Positions 17,801 to 26,516 of a stretch of DNA of 33,333 bases are shown piece by piece; positions within the stretch are counted from its first letter, which is position 1; every line of letters begins with the position of its first letter. The translations under genes and the position numbers were made by a program. The stretch is from Maribellus maritimus (GTDB taxonomy: Bacteria; Bacteroidota; Bacteroidia; Bacteroidales; Prolixibacteraceae): contig NZ_JAIKLE010000053.1 of NCBI RefSeq assembly GCF_022267315.1, forward strand, positions 1-33,333. Direction: 5' to 3'. The notes under the pieces were generated by a model. It was not told the origin of the DNA. It made no database searches and saw nothing but the letters and a program-made list of their open reading frames with translations.

Positions 17801-18979
17801 CTGTCACTGGTTTTCGATTCAAATAATAATGATTTTAATGAAACAGAAAAAGAAAAACAATTTATAGAGATTACAGTAAAAGACACAGGAAAGGGGATTC
17901 CTGAAAACAACCTTAATAAGATTTTTCAACGTTTTTTTCAATCTAATGCTGAAGATGAAAATCATGGTTTTGGAATAGGCCTGGCATTAGTAAAAGAACT
18001 GGTTGATATACACAAAGGAGACGTTTTTGTAAACAGTAAACAAGGTAAAGGAACAAAATTTACGATAAGGATACCTTATTATTCCAGCATACAGGAAAGA
18101 CCAATAGACGTCAGAAACGAGACAAATGAAGATCTACATCTTACCGAACCTTTTTTTGAAACTGAGGGGGATGGAATTAGTACGTTAAATTCCAAGATCA
18201 TGCTAATTGTTGAAGACAATGCAGATGTTAGGAAATTTATATCCGGGCACTTTATCTCTACCTATAAAATTATTGAAGCAAAGGATGGAGAGGAAGGGTG
18301 GCAAATGGCTTTGGAAATTGTTCCCGACATCATTATAAGCGATATTTTAATGCCTGTTTCTGACGGTTATGAGCTTTGCAAACGACTTAAAAATGATGAA
18401 CGAACTTCGCATATACCTGTGCTGATGCTAACTGCATTACACTCAAGGGAAAATGAAATAAAAGGATTAACAACCGGGGCAGATGATTTTATTACAAAGC
18501 CTTTTGATTTATCTGTTTTGCAGGCAAAGGTTGAAAATGTACTTTCGATTCGTGAATCACTGAAGCAAAAATTTATGCGAACTGTTTTTCTTGAACCCAG
18601 AAATGTTGAAATATCATCTCCTGATGAACGTTTTCTTCAAAAAGCAATTGATTTAATTGAGTCTAATATTTCAAACAGTGATTTAGATATTGAGAGTTTT
18701 GCCAAATTGATAGGTGTCAGTAGAATGCAGTTGTACCGTAAAATACATGCCTTGACCGATATGACGGTAAAAGAATTTATTCGTAATATAAGGCTAAAAA
18801 GAGCTGCTCAACTTTTAGTTCAGAACAAAATAAATGTTTCGGAAGTGGCTTATGGTGTCGGCTTTAAAGATTTGTCACATTTCCGGAAGTGTTTCAAACG
18901 TGAGTATGGAATGAGTGCTTCTGAATATATAATTAGAAACAAGCAATCAGGTTCGGAAAATATCCTGAAAGAAGTTTGA
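14858..18979 (+). CDS. Hybrid two-component system regulator (HTCS) of a polysaccharide utilisation locus
   Basis: This 1373-residue protein joins a whole two-component pathway. A signal/membrane segment (about 10-32) is followed by two-component regulator propeller repeats (about 40-690; many LWIGT-type strands). A Y_Y_Y domain (about 725-790) and a transmembrane helix (about 794-815) come next. The histidine kinase dimerisation region carries the phospho-acceptor His850 in ISHEVRTP. An ATPase domain (NLLSNAFKYT, DTGKGIPE, GFGIGLALV), a receiver domain with phospho-acceptor Asp1162 in SDILMP, and a C-terminal AraC-type helix-turn-helix (about 1265-1365) complete it. The periplasmic propeller senses an oligosaccharide, and the AraC domain activates the local susCD-type genes. 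All catalytic motifs are intact. The susC gene follows on the same strand after about 350 nt. Confidence 0.97.
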   Translation: MRLLRFIGYQYVHRELLLVGVIQFFIPFFAFSLNSEISFDIFFQENGLPNNQIQCIYQDSKGWLWIGTSQGLSRFDGYNFENFIPNSDDTNSLNGNLVRVITEDKDGNLLVGTEHGGLNIFDREKERFSQSYKAYEKLIDRDVSVNAIEKDRYGNTWIGTEFNIFVIDTAGLLSAVSPKYSDSGKIFEQNFIRNLRFDKNETLWIGTNNGIFFYNPSTNLIEPFELPFGENQNKQIEEIYVDEEGFIWIGTYSSGAFLIDAESKKLTKIELSPNVERSELVRAITKGAYDEYWIGTRAGLYVYSKSRGVTSFYRHDERNPTSLSNNSVQYVFCDTQGETWIGTRKGLNLLAKSKQVFHSFTAFPGDKHYLNSSSVYALWIDEDENIWVGTEDGGINIYNPETGTYEYLKHEKGNSNSISQNCIKAFEADGKGNLWVGTFLGGVDVVNLETGKISHFKHNPDIPGTISSDEVWDICLDENGEIWVASSGGVDKYLEASNSFLHYPQINGDESVFWVEIDSNDNMWFGSLNEVIIYNPTENTIKRYFERSRSMYEDSKNRIWIATRGKGIAIYTAAKGPLTYLNETNGLPNNEALCIEEDSKNNLWISTTNGLSKFDPEKGFFRNFTSKDGLTNNQFCYQSSFKNKSGELLFGSVSGFNIFNPAEIESEDPDIPLVFTDFKIFNKSVPISDEKDAVLEKSISETEHLVLNYNQDVFTLEFAALNYVAVDKNLYTYKLEGFNADWNEPSKIRSATYTNLNPGDYVLRIKRFLPGIGKETNELQLKITVLPPYWKTSWFLGILMVLTVSLIYIIIQFFLNREKIKHQLVLEKVNARKLHEIDMMKLKFFTNISHEVRTPLTLILGPLNKLIQQDYSKEEVKENLYLMLRNAEKLDKLISQLLDFRKLQTGKLKLNLTEADIVDFTRKIVNSFNKFAEEKEVTLKFNTLKKSLNAAFDPDKVEKILDNLLSNAFKYTAQGGAITVNLSLVFDSNNNDFNETEKEKQFIEITVKDTGKGIPENNLNKIFQRFFQSNAEDENHGFGIGLALVKELVDIHKGDVFVNSKQGKGTKFTIRIPYYSSIQERPIDVRNETNEDLHLTEPFFETEGDGISTLNSKIMLIVEDNADVRKFISGHFISTYKIIEAKDGEEGWQMALEIVPDIIISDILMPVSDGYELCKRLKNDERTSHIPVLMLTALHSRENEIKGLTTGADDFITKPFDLSVLQAKVENVLSIRESLKQKFMRTVFLEPRNVEISSPDERFLQKAIDLIESNISNSDLDIESFAKLIGVSRMQLYRKIHALTDMTVKEFIRNIRLKRAAQLLVQNKINVSEVAYGVGFKDLSHFRKCFKREYGMSASEYIIRNKQSGSENILKEV

Positions 18980-19163
18980 TACACTCAGTCTGCTAACCCT
19001 TCGTTCCATCTTTCCCTAGAAAAAACAAGCACTATGTAAAAATCCCGCATTTTGGGAAGAATTGCCCTTTATGGGAAATATAAACTTGCTATTTGGGACG
19101 ATTTAAATGTATCGAATTTTTAGGTTGTTTTAAATTGGAACGACCAAACTTAAACTATAACTT
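18980..19163 (+). promoter_or_regulatory. Upstream region of the susC operon with three phased GGGA-ending repeats
   Basis: Three similar 11-mers occur on the same strand: GCATTTTGGGA (19047-19057), CCTTTATGGGA (19066-19076) and GCTATTTGGGA (19088-19098). Their starts are 19 and 22 nt apart, close to two helical turns each. The first two also form short TCCC/GGGA-type inverted arrangements. They lie between the HTCS gene and susC, where AraC-type HTCS output domains bind direct repeats, so they are candidate operator sites. No canonical -7 box was found, as expected for an activator-dependent promoter. Confidence 0.45.
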
Positions 19164-19268
19164 ATGAACGATTTCCGGCACAAACTGAGAAAAATCAATT
19201 TTGTAATTGTAATATCTGCAATCATCCTTTTTGCAATAATCTTTTTCCTCTATAGAATCATATCATAG
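19164..19268 (+). CDS. Candidate 34-residue membrane microprotein
   Basis: An ATG at 19164 opens a 34-codon frame ending in TAG. It encodes a basic N-terminus (MNDFRHKLRKIN) followed by one strongly hydrophobic stretch (about residues 13-30) and a short tail. This is the layout of a single-pass inner membrane microprotein with its N-terminus in the cytoplasm. It lies between the candidate HTCS sites and susC, 63 nt upstream of the susC start, so it would be on the susC transcript. No family is recognised. It may be a real small protein, a leader peptide for susC, or chance in AT-rich DNA. Confidence 0.45.
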   Translation: MNDFRHKLRKINFVIVISAIILFAIIFFLYRIIS

Positions 19269-19331
19269 CTTCATTTTAGCTTGATGATATATATGTTAAA
19301 CCTAATTTACTAATAATCTAACAAAAAAAGT

Positions 19332-22300
19332 ATGACAAATTTTTTTAAAAAAACACTAAAATGGAAGAAATACCTTCATTTTGTAGTGATTTTATTAGCA
19401 ACACAGTTATTTTTCTCAACATTGACATTTGCGCAAACGCAAATAGTAAGAGGAACGGTAACTGATTTGCAAACAGGGGAACCACTACCCGGTGTAAATG
19501 TTGTAGAGAAAGGTACTACCAATGGAATCGTAACGAATGCTGATGGTATTTATTCCATTAATGTTCCGGCTAATGCGGTATTGAATATCTCATTTATTGG
19601 TTACGAAACGCAGGAAATCCCGGTTGATGGAAGATCAATCGTTGATGTTGTAATGAATGTAGCATTCACTGAAATAGACGAAGTTGTTGCGATTGGTTAT
19701 GGTGTACAAAAAAAATCGGATGTAACTGGTGCTATGGTAAGTGTTAATTCAGAAGAGCTTACTTCCCGTCCGGTAAACAATGCTGTTGAAGCCATGCAGG
19801 GAAAGGCAGCCGGTGTTGATATTACTTCGAATGAGCGCCCCGGTACAATTGGAAATATTACCATTCGTGGTGTACGCTCGCTTACTGCGTCAAACTCTCC
19901 GCTTTATGTTGTAGATGGTATCCCTTTGGTAACCGGTGAAATTGAAACAGCTGTTACTACTTCAAATACAGTAACACTCGGCGGAATTGACAACCTGAAT
20001 CCCAACGACATAGAGTCAATAGATATCTTAAAAGATGCATCGGCCACAGCTATTTATGGGTCGCGGGGTGCCAACGGTGTTGTTATTATTACAACCAAAA
20101 AGGGGAAGGCAGGAAGGTTTAACCTGAATTTTGACTCATCAGTAACTATCGAAAAGATACATGAATATTCTCCTTTGTTTGATGCGGCCGGATATATTGA
20201 ATACCGTCGCTGGGCAAAATATAACAATGGAGAATCGGATGTTAGAGGTGATCAACCTACAGAGGCAAATGACGCTGGAATTTTTACCGGTGATCCAACA
20301 GCCTGGGCCAATATAGAAAAAGGCTGGGCAGGTGGGAGCTGGGACGGATCAAAATTAACCACTACTGATTGGACTGATTTTGTAACCCGTACCGGAATTA
20401 CTACACAAAATACCATAAGTGCCAGTGGCGGTACAGATAAGATGACAGCATACGGTTCCTTTGGTTATACCGATAATAAAGGGGTGGTAAAGGGGCAAAG
20501 CTTCAATCGTTACAGTGCAAATGTAAGTGTAGATATTAAACCAGTAGACTGGTTCTCATTTGGAGCAAAACTGAACAGCTCATACAGTACCCAGGAATAT
20601 GGCCAATCTACTGCAGGCAACGTCAGTGTATCTGCCAGAAGTGGATTATATGAAAGCGCATATGGCATTTTTGTGTATGCATTGCCCTATGATGCTGATG
20701 GCAACAAGGTAGGTGAACCGGGTGGAGACAGCGCCGTTAAAACAATTATCGATGAGGATAAGTATTCACAGGATCAGCGTGTTACACTACGTGCTTTTGG
20801 TAGTTTTTATGGCCAATTGGATATAGGCGCCCTTATACCTGCATTGGAAGGGCTAAGATATCGTGCCAATTTCGGCCCAGATATCGAAACCTGGCGTGAT
20901 GGTATCTTTCTTGATGGCCAATCCGTAATCAGAGGCGGTTCCGCTTATGCTGCTTTAGAAAAAAGACAACGCTTGTCTTACACGCTCGATAACCTAGTGT
21001 ACTATGATAGGACCTTTGGAAAACACAATTTTGGTTTGACTTTATTACAGAGTCAAACACAATTTGAAACAGAATCCAGTTTCATGGAAGCAGATAACAT
21101 TCCTTTTCCCAGCCAAAAATGGAATGCTTTAGACGCTGTAGGGTCCCTTAGCGGGTGGGATTCCGGAATCACCGAACAATCGTTGTTATCCTATATGGCC
21201 CGTTTAAATTATAGTTTTGATGATAAATACCTGCTTACGGTATCTGGACGTTATGATGGGGCCTCCCAATTATCAGAAGGGAACAAGTGGTCATTTTTTC
21301 CCAGTGCAGCTTTAGGATGGCGTTTAGATAGAGAAGCCTTTATGGCCGACGTAAACTGGGTAACCCAGTTAAAATTACGTTTTGGCGTGGGGGTTACCGG
21401 TAATGCGGCTATTGATCCTTATGAAACCAAAGGAAAGCTTGCGGGGTTATTCTATCCCTTTGGCAACACATCTACTGCAGGCCAGGAAAATGATGAAACT
21501 CTGGCTAATCCGGATTTAGGTTGGGAGCAAACTACGCAATACAACATCGGTCTCGATTTTTCAGTATTGAATTCAAGAATTTATGGAAATTTAGATATTT
21601 ACTTTTCCAACACCACCGATCTGTTACTTCAAAAATCAATCCCTACGGTTACCGGTTTTGAAAATACATTTGCCAATATCGGGGAAACCAAATCTAAAGG
21701 CTTTGATTTGACGGTAAACTCAGTAAACATTAGAACCCATGATTTTGAATGGTCAACTACACTTAACTTTTCATACCAGGACAACGAAATCGTTTCGTTA
21801 GCCAACGGCAAAGAAGATGATTTAGTCAACGAATGGTTTATAGGTGAGTCTCAGGATATAATTTACGACTATGCGGCTGCAGGAATCTGGCAGGAATCGG
21901 ATGCTGCAGAAATGGCAAAATTTAATGCTAATGGCCATACATTTACCGCCGGTAATGTCCGTCCGGTCGATCAGAACGGAGATTATGTAATTGATGCGAA
22001 TAACGACCGCGTAGTTATCGGTAGTGAGATACCAAAATATATTCTCGGTATAACAAATACTTTTGATTATAAAGGGTTCGAATTATCTGTATTCTTATAC
22101 GGCCGAATGGGATATAAATACGATGCCGGAGGAGAAGGACTTGTGGGACGATATCAACAAAGAAAAGTGGATTACTGGACTGATACAGATACAAAATCCG
22201 ATTATCAAAAACCAATATATTCTGCCGGTTATGGCGACCAGTATTATGGATCGTTGGGTTTTAAAAACGGTTCTTTCTTAAAGATTCGAAATATTACTTT

Positions 22301-22475
22301 GGGGTATAATTTACCCGGAAAAATTGCCGGGAAAATTGGCGCTTCCAAATTACGGGTTTATGTTCAGGCATTAAATCCCGGTTTTGTTTTCAATAATGTA
22401 TCCTGGGTTGATCTTGACGTAAGATATCATGCTTCAAACAGAGGTTTTGTAACCGGTATCAACCTACAGTTTTAA
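19332..22475 (+). CDS. SusC/RagA-family TonB-linked outer membrane transporter
   Basis: The 1047-residue protein has a signal peptide at about 1-35 (ending TFAQ). A carboxypeptidase regulatory-like domain lies at about 38-115 (VRGTVTDLQTGEPLPGVNVV), then a conserved SusC segment (EVVAIGYGVQKKSDVTGA). The plug domain (about 125-250) contains IRGVRSL and SIDILKDASATAIYGSRGAN. A long 22-strand-type barrel ends in FVTGINLQF. No STN domain is present, so it should not signal through a FecR factor, which fits control by the upstream HTCS. With the SusD lipoprotein encoded 28 nt downstream it forms a TonB-powered importer for oligosaccharides. The neighbouring GH105 enzyme suggests uronate-containing sugars. 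Confidence 0.97.
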   Translation: MTNFFKKTLKWKKYLHFVVILLATQLFFSTLTFAQTQIVRGTVTDLQTGEPLPGVNVVEKGTTNGIVTNADGIYSINVPANAVLNISFIGYETQEIPVDGRSIVDVVMNVAFTEIDEVVAIGYGVQKKSDVTGAMVSVNSEELTSRPVNNAVEAMQGKAAGVDITSNERPGTIGNITIRGVRSLTASNSPLYVVDGIPLVTGEIETAVTTSNTVTLGGIDNLNPNDIESIDILKDASATAIYGSRGANGVVIITTKKGKAGRFNLNFDSSVTIEKIHEYSPLFDAAGYIEYRRWAKYNNGESDVRGDQPTEANDAGIFTGDPTAWANIEKGWAGGSWDGSKLTTTDWTDFVTRTGITTQNTISASGGTDKMTAYGSFGYTDNKGVVKGQSFNRYSANVSVDIKPVDWFSFGAKLNSSYSTQEYGQSTAGNVSVSARSGLYESAYGIFVYALPYDADGNKVGEPGGDSAVKTIIDEDKYSQDQRVTLRAFGSFYGQLDIGALIPALEGLRYRANFGPDIETWRDGIFLDGQSVIRGGSAYAALEKRQRLSYTLDNLVYYDRTFGKHNFGLTLLQSQTQFETESSFMEADNIPFPSQKWNALDAVGSLSGWDSGITEQSLLSYMARLNYSFDDKYLLTVSGRYDGASQLSEGNKWSFFPSAALGWRLDREAFMADVNWVTQLKLRFGVGVTGNAAIDPYETKGKLAGLFYPFGNTSTAGQENDETLANPDLGWEQTTQYNIGLDFSVLNSRIYGNLDIYFSNTTDLLLQKSIPTVTGFENTFANIGETKSKGFDLTVNSVNIRTHDFEWSTTLNFSYQDNEIVSLANGKEDDLVNEWFIGESQDIIYDYAAAGIWQESDAAEMAKFNANGHTFTAGNVRPVDQNGDYVIDANNDRVVIGSEIPKYILGITNTFDYKGFELSVFLYGRMGYKYDAGGEGLVGRYQQRKVDYWTDTDTKSDYQKPIYSAGYGDQYYGSLGFKNGSFLKIRNITLGYNLPGKIAGKIGASKLRVYVQALNPGFVFNNVSWVDLDVRYHASNRGFVTGINLQF

Positions 22476-22503
22476 ACCATGTTAAATTTAAAAAGTATAT
22501 GTT

Positions 22504-24465
22504 ATGAAAAAAAATATAAAATTTTATACACGCCTGTTCACGCTCTTGATATTAATAGCGGGTGTAATTTCCTGCAAGGACTTTCTGGACGAAAAATTGG
22601 ATACTGAAAGGGACTTTTCTTTTTATGAAACGGAGCAGGGTATTCAGGAATTAGCCGTGGGTGCTTATTACAGAATCTTTGCATCGCCTTTTGATTCAGA
22701 ATATCAGTTTGGAACCACCAATTACGGTACCGATGAGTTTCATGTAGGGGGTGACGATACCAACAGCGCATGGAATAATTACGACAGCAGGTTTGGTTCA
22801 ATAATTACGACTATAAGAACCACTGCAGAGGAACCCTGGGATAATATATATATTGGTATCGGTTTGGCTAATCAATTAATTGAATCGGCGACCAATATCG
22901 AATCGACATCCCCTGCTATAAAAGATATTGCTCTGGGAGAAGGTTATTTTTTTCGCGCTTATAGCTATTTAAAATTAGTGCGGCAATATGGGGCCGTCCC
23001 TCTAAAACTGAAACCAAGCACTACTGTGGAGTTAGAATTTACGCGTGCAAGTGCCCAGGAAGTAATGCAACAGGTAATCGATGATTTTACCCAGGCCTAT
23101 AACCTGCTGAACAATTCGGTACAACATCCGAACAGGATTAGCAAAGATGCTGCCGCTCATTTCCTTGCGAAAGCCTATTTGACGCGTGCCAGTGAGATCA
23201 ATGACTCATGGAACTCAGACACCAAAGCAGCAGATCTTCAAATGGTTGTAAGTTTATCAGACGAAGTGATTGCCAATCATCCGCTTGCTCCTAATTACCA
23301 GGATCTTTGGGCTTACACAGAACCCGACGGAGCCAATGAGTTTCTGCCGGAATTGATTTTGTCAGCATCATTTAGCCGCGACCCCGTGCTTGAAACTTCT
23401 AACAGAAGTCATATATTTTACACCGCAAGATATGATGACCTTCCTATGATGAAACGCGACTTAACCGGGATGCGTCCCTACAGCCGTTTGGCCGCAACGT
23501 ATTTTACCTACGATATATTCGACCATATTAACGACTCACGTTTCTGGAAAACCTTCAGAACAAAACATCGTGTTAATGCCGGTGGTGAGTTTGGAGGTAT
23601 TACTTATACTCCCGGGGTAGACCTGGGGATTATGTACATTATCAATTCGCCCGACGACACGCGTTTTGAAAAAACGATAAACAACAACAATCCCAATATT
23701 TTATACAGCGAAACGGGAAAAACAATTCCACACGTATTTGTTGCCTATGCTGCCGACGGTGTTGGGCTGCTGGCAAATCCGCGGTTCCCGTCCCTTTCAA
23801 AACATTTTGAATCGGACAGAACAGCCATCAACGATAACCGCGGTATGCGCGATGAAATACTGGCACGTTCCGCCGAAACCTATTTGATGGCTGCAGAAGC
23901 GAAAATACGTCTGGCCTCACTGGGTAGCGGTTCGTATACTGATGCGTTGCCGTACATCAACGAGGTTCGGAACCGCGGAGCTTACCAGGAAGGAGAGGAT
24001 CGATCCTACTACATGGATGGCGCCGAGTCGTATCCTACCTCTGATTTTACACAACCATTTAGCGACAATTCTTATATGAACGAAAATTCATATTATGAGT
24101 CTAACAATATTCCGGTAACGACAGCAGCTACTGATTTAACAATTACAAGCATATCAGCCTTTCCCGAAGAGGATGAAGCCGTAATTGCAAAATTGGGATA
24201 CGCCGGTGACTATGATCGTATGTTGTGTTTGATTTTGAATGAACGTACGAGAGAGCTTTGTGGTGAATGGCTTCGCTGGGAAGATCTGAGCCGCACTAAA
24301 ACATTGGTGGCCAGAGTTAGGGCTTATAATCCTGAAGCATCTCCAAATATTGAAGATTTTCATAGTTTAAGACCTGTCCCGCAAAAGTTTCTTGATGCAA
24401 TATATAAAGAAGGAAGTCCTTTGACTCCTGAAGAAAAAGCAATGTTGCAAAATCCGGGCTATTAA
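22504..24465 (+). CDS. SusD/RagB-family surface glycan-binding lipoprotein
   Basis: The 653-residue protein begins with a lipoprotein signal peptide and lipobox GVISC, with the acylated Cys at residue 24. The SusD N-terminal pattern around KDFLDEKLD follows. TPR-like helical segments include ALGEGYFFRAYSYLKLVRQYGAVPL, the SusD signature. The C-terminal RagB/SusD domain contains ILNERTRELCGEWLRWEDLSRT, also typical. It acts as the surface lid that binds glycan and passes it to the SusC channel. It starts 28 nt after susC and is surely co-transcribed. At 653 residues it is longer than the common 500-600, with extra sequence in the middle part (about 330-420). Confidence 0.97.
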   Translation: MKKNIKFYTRLFTLLILIAGVISCKDFLDEKLDTERDFSFYETEQGIQELAVGAYYRIFASPFDSEYQFGTTNYGTDEFHVGGDDTNSAWNNYDSRFGSIITTIRTTAEEPWDNIYIGIGLANQLIESATNIESTSPAIKDIALGEGYFFRAYSYLKLVRQYGAVPLKLKPSTTVELEFTRASAQEVMQQVIDDFTQAYNLLNNSVQHPNRISKDAAAHFLAKAYLTRASEINDSWNSDTKAADLQMVVSLSDEVIANHPLAPNYQDLWAYTEPDGANEFLPELILSASFSRDPVLETSNRSHIFYTARYDDLPMMKRDLTGMRPYSRLAATYFTYDIFDHINDSRFWKTFRTKHRVNAGGEFGGITYTPGVDLGIMYIINSPDDTRFEKTINNNNPNILYSETGKTIPHVFVAYAADGVGLLANPRFPSLSKHFESDRTAINDNRGMRDEILARSAETYLMAAEAKIRLASLGSGSYTDALPYINEVRNRGAYQEGEDRSYYMDGAESYPTSDFTQPFSDNSYMNENSYYESNNIPVTTAATDLTITSISAFPEEDEAVIAKLGYAGDYDRMLCLILNERTRELCGEWLRWEDLSRTKTLVARVRAYNPEASPNIEDFHSLRPVPQKFLDAIYKEGSPLTPEEKAMLQNPGY

Positions 24466-24509
24466 ATGTATCGTGCTTTTGAGCCATATTGATATAAGAT
24501 AGAAGAGAT

Positions 24510-24547
24510 AACTCCGGATATCAAAGATTTGTTTAATATCCGGAGTT
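24510..24547 (+). terminator. Strong hairpin downstream of susD
   Basis: AACTCCGGATAT (24510-24521) pairs perfectly with ATATCCGGAGTT (24536-24547) across a 14-nt loop. It begins 44 nt after the susD stop. Only a short T/A mix follows, so it may be a weak terminator or an mRNA-stabilising 3' hairpin for the susCD transcript. Confidence 0.55.
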
Positions 24548-24671
24548 TAACAGAATGTTTATCAGATATGGACTGTTATTTTATAACTTCAAACATTAAC
24601 AGTATTGATAATATTTATTGGAACCAGGGTAATTTATTGTTTAATATAACATAGTTAGTCTTAGTTAAAAC

Positions 24672-24718
24672 AAAATCCGGTACGTACTCCTTTTGCAAGT
24701 GAGCTACCGGATTTTTTT
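24672..24718 (+). terminator. Rho-independent terminator, possibly bidirectional
   Basis: AAAATCCGGTA (24672-24682) pairs with TACCGGATTTT (24705-24715), and a run of seven T ends at 24718. The A-run before the stem gives a matching T-run on the other strand. The structure could therefore stop both the susCD transcript and the convergent GH105 transcript. Confidence 0.8.
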
Positions 24719-24918
24719 CATTGAATATTCAGATCTGAATTTTAAAAATAAAACAATACTACAAATACTGATGCGGAACATTACCAAAAAACAGGCAGGT
24801 TCAAATCATTATGTGATATTATCGAGCTCTAACAGCAGGAACAAAGTTGTATTCACGACTCCGACTTTGTTTTCGGATTTTGAAATCCTTAAAATTGGAT
24901 GTTCTGTGCCTGGATTTT

Positions 24919-26115
24919 TTATTTGTTTAATTCAATAGCTGCCAGGATAAACGCACCAACACCTTTTGAATCGTTATCGATTTGTCTTTCTGAGATATAA
25001 TAATTGTAGTCAGCCATACGATATGGATTTCCTCCCAAGCCACACGCTCCGCAAACGTTTGTTAAAACGGGCAACCCTTCGTCGCTGATTATTACCATGT
25101 TTTTTACCATACTGTCGAATGCATTACCGGCGATATTGTAGAATTCTTTTTTGAGGTATCCTTTTTTAGCTCCTTTGGCATAGGCATAAATAAACATGGC
25201 CGATCCAGAAGCTTCAAGGTAGTTGCCGTCATGTCCGCCCATATCAAGAACCTGGTACCATAGTTTTGTTTTTTTATCTTGCACTTTTAACAATGCAATA
25301 CTTAAATGATCAAGTATTTCGATCAAGACAGGGCGATCAGGATGATCTTCAGGAAGATAATCCAGTACATCCACAATTGCCATCATGAACCAGCCCGTGC
25401 CGCGACTCCAGAAATGCTTACTCTGTCCTGTTTCTGGATTACACCATTGCTGCGTGCGACTTTCATCCCAGGCATGGAATATTAGGCCGCTTTTTACATC
25501 CAGTGTTTCCCTGTAAATTTTCTGAATTTGAAATGTTACTTCATCAAACCATTTTGGTTCATTAAAATCTTTTGCATATCGGGCAAGAAAAGGCGAAGCC
25601 ATGTAAATGCCATCCAGCCACATTTGATAAGGATAAATTTTTTTATGCCAAAATCCACCTGAATTTACGCGGGGCTGATTTTCTATTTGGCTCACCAACG
25701 TTTCAATCGCTTTTTTGTATTTTTCATCTTTGGTGCGCTTATACAACTCAAGCATGTTGAATCCCGGTCGAATGTTATCTAAGTTGTAATCAGTGAGAGT
25801 GTAGTGGTCTATGCTTCCATCCTTCTGCACAAAATAGTCTATATATGTCTGCATGTAATTTGAATATTTTTTGTCAATACTACCCAGTTGGTCAATGGCT
25901 GAACCGAGAAAACTAAAATCATATCCATATTTTGCTTTGTCTGTTAAGTAATAAACCAGCCTATCTGATCTCTGGATTACAGCATCAGCAAACAAAGATG
26001 CGTATGGTACCTGCCTTTTCTCTGTTTGGCTATTTTGAGCTTGTGTTGAGCAATCATTAAACAGAAATATTATTAGTAATAGGGGGCACAATTTTAATTT
26101 ACTACTATTTTTCAT
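24919..26115 (-). CDS. Glycoside hydrolase family 88/105 (unsaturated rhamnogalacturonyl hydrolase-like)
   Basis: The 398-residue protein matches the GH105 (YteR/YesR) alpha/alpha-barrel family. The catalytic Asp is probably D168 in QMWLDGIYMASPFLARY. HAWDESR (214-220) and FWSRGTGWFMMAIVDVL (about 235-251) are family hallmarks. These enzymes hydrate the double bond left at the non-reducing end by polysaccharide lyases, releasing the unsaturated uronate from rhamnogalacturonan-type or similar oligosaccharides. The N-terminus is a signal peptide. A Cys at residue 22 is preceded by Asn-Asp, a poor lipobox, so cleavage after TQAQ (type I, periplasmic) is as likely. It is convergent with susCD and probably part of the same locus; no lyase is in the window. 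Confidence 0.92.
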   Translation of the reverse strand: MKNSSKLKLCPLLLIIFLFNDCSTQAQNSQTEKRQVPYASLFADAVIQRSDRLVYYLTDKAKYGYDFSFLGSAIDQLGSIDKKYSNYMQTYIDYFVQKDGSIDHYTLTDYNLDNIRPGFNMLELYKRTKDEKYKKAIETLVSQIENQPRVNSGGFWHKKIYPYQMWLDGIYMASPFLARYAKDFNEPKWFDEVTFQIQKIYRETLDVKSGLIFHAWDESRTQQWCNPETGQSKHFWSRGTGWFMMAIVDVLDYLPEDHPDRPVLIEILDHLSIALLKVQDKKTKLWYQVLDMGGHDGNYLEASGSAMFIYAYAKGAKKGYLKKEFYNIAGNAFDSMVKNMVIISDEGLPVLTNVCGACGLGGNPYRMADYNYYISERQIDNDSKGVGAFILAAIELNK

Positions 26116-26516
26116 TTTTAATTTTTTGGGATGCTTTCTTCTTGAAAAAGAGTTTACATATGATGTTTTCTAAAAATATGAGAAACGCCGTTTTTAGCCT
26201 CTTGATATTTTTGCGTTTTTATTCCTGAAGATAAAAATACAAAGTAGCTAATAATTCGATGGGGCAGGTTATACCAGTTTGCGGGTATTTCAAAAGGAAA
26301 TATTCACAAATACTACATTTTATGCGATTGAAGGATATTTTTTATTCAAACCGGAATCTGTATGGATGCTTTAACCAACTTTATCCCTTTCAAAAGGTCT
26401 TATCGAAAATGGTTGCCTGAATGCGTGCTGCTATATGATGAAAAGCTTAAGACGACCTGTATAATGAATTTTTTAATGATTTATTTTAAGGTGTAAAAGA
26501 AACATCCACTATAATA
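26116..26516. other. Region without an intact gene upstream of GH105
   Basis: About 400 bases. It must contain the GH105 promoter on the minus strand, but no clear box was found. No open frame of useful length is seen. Part of it may be the degraded upstream portion of the PepSY-type gene whose C-terminus follows. Confidence 0.4.

Larger units (their letters stand above)
24466..24918. other. Convergent intergenic region between susD and the GH105 gene
   Basis: About 450 bases hold the two hairpins listed separately and nothing else supportable. A frame of 81 codons (24693-24938) runs through the terminator and into the GH105 end and has no coding character. Short ACAAAGT/ACTTTGT arms (24841-24847, 24864-24870) lie near the GH105 stop but lack a T-run. 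Confidence 0.5.

Noticed and set aside
24693..24938. 81-codon frame on the plus strand after susD
   Set aside because: It starts inside an intrinsic terminator, runs into the GH105 gene end and has no protein-like pattern.
26122..26136. TTTTGGGA upstream of GH105 as a further HTCS site
   Set aside because: Single copy, within 20 nt of the start codon and in the opposite orientation; too short to separate from chance.
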